From assembly GCA_016584305.1 (NCBI GenBank), contig JACEEZ010020895.1:55001-119000 (forward strand): a stretch of DNA of 64,000 nucleotides, given 5' to 3'. Below are positions 60,291-64,000 of the stretch, piece by piece; within the stretch, counting starts at the first letter, position 1, and each line of letters opens with the position of its first letter. Below the pieces are notes generated by a model. That model was not told the DNA's origin. It worked only from the letters and a program-made list of their open reading frames with translations, and searched no databases. Position numbers and translations under genes: made by a program. Source of the stretch: Chionoecetes opilio. Taxonomy: Eukaryota > Arthropoda > Malacostraca > Decapoda > Majidae.

Positions 60291-60379
60291 TCTTTTAACA
60301 AAAATAATAAAGGTTCTAGCGATGTGACCGTGAACGCATATACATAAACCTTGATTTGGTGGCACTTATGCTTCACGTA

Positions 60380-60590
60380 ATAAGAACATAAGAACATAAG
60401 GAAGCTACAAGAGGCCGCGAGACCTACACGAGGTAGTTCCTGTTACTTAATACTACCTACATCCACCTTTCATCCCCATCCAGCCTCCATTTAAAGTTCC
60501 CTAATGACTCCAGACTAACTATCTAATGACTCCGCACTAACTACCTGTCTACTGAGTCCATGCCAATCATTCACCACCCTTGTATTGCCC
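60380..60590 (-). pseudogene. LINE 3 C-terminal fragment and 3' end, uninterrupted copy
   Basis: Reading the minus strand: HGLSRQVVS(A)ES, a 30-bp internal duplication, a shortened KRRLD region, WM then stop, GTATTAAGTAACAGGAACTA, and a 3' tail of repeated TTATGTTC near 60380-60395. TTAA at 60447-60450 is the intact counterpart of the site invaded at 31922. Confidence 0.72.
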
Positions 60591-60830
60591 TGGACAAGCA
60601 TCTAACACTACCAACACTATTGTTTCAGCAGCAGAAATAAGAAGTAAAGCTTTAAAAGGGAATCAGCTGAGGGCGGAAAAATTTACCATCGAGAGGCTAG
60701 CGAAAAATCTGGCGGGTTTAATATCCTGGCTGGCGAAAACAAATATCTGAAAAAATGTGTGTGTGGGCCCTGGCCTATCGTTATCTGTGCTATTACCAAT
60801 CTATCATTTACTGGTCCGTAATTATATAAA

Positions 60831-61032
60831 CCCCTTCACGCCCAGATCTTTCCTTGGCTATATAAAATCGTCTGTTAGCCATAAAATTACGAAAAGTAAC
60901 TGAATATACCAAATTAGTTAGTGGACAAGGATACTAAACAGGTCATAGCTATAAAATATTGCTTATAGTCACTAAAAAGCGTCTAATGGCACCTAAATTA
61001 CAATGGAAATAACGTTCTGGGCCTCAAGGGGT
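60831..61032 (+). mobile_element. piggyBac-like MITE copy P11
   Basis: CCCCTTCACGCCCAGATC to ACGTTCTGGGCCTCAAGGGG. The flanks (ATAA, TGAA) no longer read TTAA. Confidence 0.8.
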
Positions 61033-61149
61033 GAATGGTTCTGGTAATGGCGCTGCATGTTCTTTAATTAATAAAAACTGCATTGAAGTAATCGTTGAGT
61101 ACAGACGCCACACTCTTATTGTTGTTTACAAAGATATGTTGTTTTGTCT

Positions 61150-61275
61150 TTAGGGAGGAGGAGGAGGAGGCTAACGATTGAACGAGGAGGAGAGGAGGAG
61201 GCTAACGATTGAACGAGGAGGAGGAGGAGGAGGGTAACGATTAAACGAGGAGGAAGAGTTAACGACTGAACGAGG
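61150..61275. repeat. GGA-rich minisatellite
   Basis: Four copies of a unit with GAGGAGGAGG and CTAACGATTGAACGAGG. Confidence 0.85.
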
Positions 61276-61454
61276 ATTAGAAAAAGGTAATTAAGGATGC
61301 AGGAGACAAAACGATCTGAAAATAGAAAAAATTACGACTATTATACCTTTATAAAAATATATCTACATTTATCACCTTATGGTTCTTTATAGTTACGTCT
61401 CACCAGTCACTTATCACTATACAGTCACTATAGAGTCACCATACTACCATTCAC

Positions 61455-61905
61455 CATACCATCATCCATCACACACACACGCACATCCCTCCACACACGC
61501 ACACACTACCACAGCCCACCATACCACACCACACTGTCATTATATTCTATCACCACCACCACCACACATCCACACCACACACCACCACCAGGTTACATAT
61601 AGCTCACACCACCACCACGCACCACACTCACACACACTCATTCACACCACCACCAGCCATCACGTTACATATAGCTCACACCACCACCACCACCACACAC
61701 ACACCCATCCACACCACACAGCACACACTACCATCCACCCACCAGCCACCACCACCACACCGTCACTACATCCTCACCACAGACACACACACCACACATC
61801 CACCCACCACCACGATCACCACACACACACCCATCACCACACACGCCATCCACACCCACCACATACAACCACCCACACACACACGCCCATCCACACACCC
61901 ACCTG
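61455..61905. repeat. CA/CCA-rich simple repeat
   Basis: ACACCACCACC-type words with two repeated GGTTACATATAGCTCACACC blocks. It shares CTCCACACACNCACACACTA wording with 63285 onward. His/Thr-rich frames are artefacts. Confidence 0.88.
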
Positions 61906-62041
61906 TCCTGTCCGGCCGTGGCGTCGTCTCTGTGCTCCCTCAAGCCGCCGAGCCAAAGACCCAAGCCGTCACCTCCGATCCAAAGTTTCGAACCGCCTGA
62001 ACGAACCACTATACTTTCAAACGCTCTTTTCCATACAATCT

Positions 62042-62562
<521 letters not shown>

Positions 62563-63267
62563 TCTAGTAGGAGATAGTAGGTAGGTAGGTCAGGGCGTGT
62601 CTAGGGAGAATAGCGCCTAGGGCAAGGCACTGGGAATTGCGCCCCTGGTGGTAAGGGGATGGGAGGGGATTGATTTAATGGCTAAAAAGGTGAATGTGCC
62701 AGCCATCAGAGGTCCTATGGCACTATGGCAAAGCATATAAAGGGTCAGGGTTAAAGAATAATAGTGAAACGGTGAGGGAAGGGGAAAGAACGGAATGTTA
62801 CAGCAGGATGGTTAGATCAGATGTAGGATGTGGATTTGTTGGAGGAAGGAGGTTACATTTTCCAGGGAGAAGGAGGGGGATTCCGGGAGAATGTCCGCAA
62901 GACAGGGAGGTCGGGAAAGGGAGGACAAATGAGGGAAGGAACTGGAACGTGGGGGGGGGGGGGGGCATTTTCGAGATATGAGCAATTCTAGGAGCATTTA
63001 CTGGCACATTTCCCATTTTAGTATTTCAATCCAGGAGCATTTTGAAGCAATATTCAAAGCTATATTTAAGTAATTAATTTGATTTGGCGCCTCCCTTTAA
63101 TCAAGAAAATGTTCGAAGTATGAACAACTAGCTATAAGAGCGTTTTGAACCCCTATTTAAAGCTGTATCTTGGTCATTCATTTGTTTGGCGAGGAAGATT
63201 TGGCGCTCCCCTGAGTGGGCCAAATATTATTCATATTATATCATACTCAAATTACCCACCACAGTCA
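62563..63267. other. spacer, no gene recognised
   Basis: GCGCCTAGGGCAAGGCACTG near 62607 looks like a MITE end but no partner was found. A poly-G run lies at 62951-62965. A 95-codon frame at 62694-62981 is Gly/Arg-rich with no domain. Confidence 0.45.
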
Positions 63268-63776
63268 CAAACACACGCACGCACTTCCCTCCACACACTC
63301 ACACACTACCACAGCCCGCCACACACGCACACCACACCACCACCACTATATTCTACCACCACCACCACCACACATCCACCTTCTCACCACCACCACCCCC
63401 GCCCACCCACACCACACCCACACCACCACACATATTCTACCACCACCACCACATATCCACCTTCTCACACACCACCCCCCCGCTCATCCACACCACACCA
63501 CCCACCACCACCACCAAACACTCCTCCACAACCACCACCACCCACCCCCCGCCACTACACCACACACCACCACCACCAAACACTCCTCCACCACCACCAC
63601 CCCCGCCCACTACACTACAACACCACACCACCAACAACCCCTTCACATACTACCACTACCACCACACATCCACCTTCTCACCACCACCACCACCCCCGCC
63701 CATCCACACCACACCACACCACCACCACTATATTCTATCACCACCACCACCCCCGCCCACCACACCACACCACCAC
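63268..63776. repeat. CCA/CA-rich simple repeat
   Basis: ACCACCACC-rich sequence with ATATTCTACCACC and CATCCACCTTCTCACC modules repeated three to four times. Pro/His/Thr-rich frames on both strands are artefacts. Confidence 0.9.
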
Positions 63777-64000
63777 CATTTGCCCGGCATAATGCTTTAA
63801 TAGATCTGGAGAAGGCGGTAGAAGATGGAGGGGCAAATGGGCGTGTAGGAAGGGTGGAGAACCAAACACAACAACCTCTTCCTATGATGACTTGGAAGAT
63901 ACAGAGCGGGCAGCAGCGAGGAATCTACAGCAGACACCCTAATGCACTGCCAGATATACAAAAAACGTAAAAAAATTAAATTGCTCCCACCGAAATTGTC
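63777..64000 (+). mobile_element. dispersed repeat, second copy, cut by the window edge
   Basis: Matches 23317-23560 from TGCCCGGCATAATGC to the last base (AAATTGTC). The same hAT relic may follow beyond the window. Confidence 0.65.

Noticed and set aside
59354..60397. 347-codon minus-strand protein with [10 protein letters not shown] repeats
   Set aside because: Open frames exist in two overlapping frames only because the GAGAGGTAGTT units lack stops on that strand; no start context or domain.

Overview
The window is eukaryotic nuclear DNA, most likely from a decapod crustacean. Four things point there: dinucleotide, trinucleotide and minisatellite repeats are very dense; there is a TTAGG (arthropod telomere-type) tract; there are tRNA-derived SINEs and LINEs of arthropod type; and there is a broken three-exon gene that reads like astakine, the crustacean prokineticin-domain blood-cell cytokine. 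Species assignment is inference. Open frames are often broken by one- or two-base indels, including in otherwise fresh-looking elements, and two single N positions (34492, 45007) lie at duplication joints, so assembly error is a live alternative for many breaks.

Layout. 1-8 kb: the astakine-like gene (exons near 1.82, 3.59 and 6.10 kb) with introns carrying a 20-bp minisatellite, a hAT-type MITE, a pogo/Tigger-type element, a tRNA-derived repeat and long (CT)n, (GA)n and (GT)n tracts. 8-10.1 kb: a 40/45-bp minisatellite with two TA-flanked inverted-repeat elements sitting at one fixed position of the unit. 10.2-18.9 kb: two back-to-back non-LTR retrotransposons, the first flanked by a perfect 47-bp direct repeat, the second with RNase H. 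19-21 kb: a foldback element with internal TTAGG repeats and a third TA-element carrying a nested pogo-like element. 21-25 kb: a GC-rich minisatellite, a broken C2H2 zinc-finger array and a hAT transposase relic.

25.5-40.2 kb is a tandem duplication (D1 25.5-34.5, D2 34.5-40.2). Each copy starts with an array grown from the end of a piggyBac-like MITE, runs into the MITE body, then into a 16-bp T-rich array. D1 also holds a triple nest (LINE 3' end, then a TTAA palindromic element, then a CCGGCC inverted-repeat element); D2 holds a 1.1-kb foldback. 40.4-41.9 kb is a large inverted duplication whose right arm preserves the empty sites of two MITE insertions in the left arm.

42.0-58.9 kb is a second tandem duplication (C1 about 3 kb, C2 about 13.9 kb). 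C2 is longer mainly because three tandem repeats that are one or two units in C1 have expanded in C2, above all a 38-bp unit that became a 10-kb satellite. 59.3-64 kb holds a GAGAGGTAGTT array, a LINE 3' fragment, another piggyBac-like MITE, CA/CCA-rich tracts and a 0.5-kb (CTA)n tract. I see no intact conventional multi-domain gene. The window is best read as a transposon and satellite nursery next to one small secreted-protein gene, and it is rich in internal evidence (empty sites, target duplications, possible footprints) for how these repeats moved and grew.
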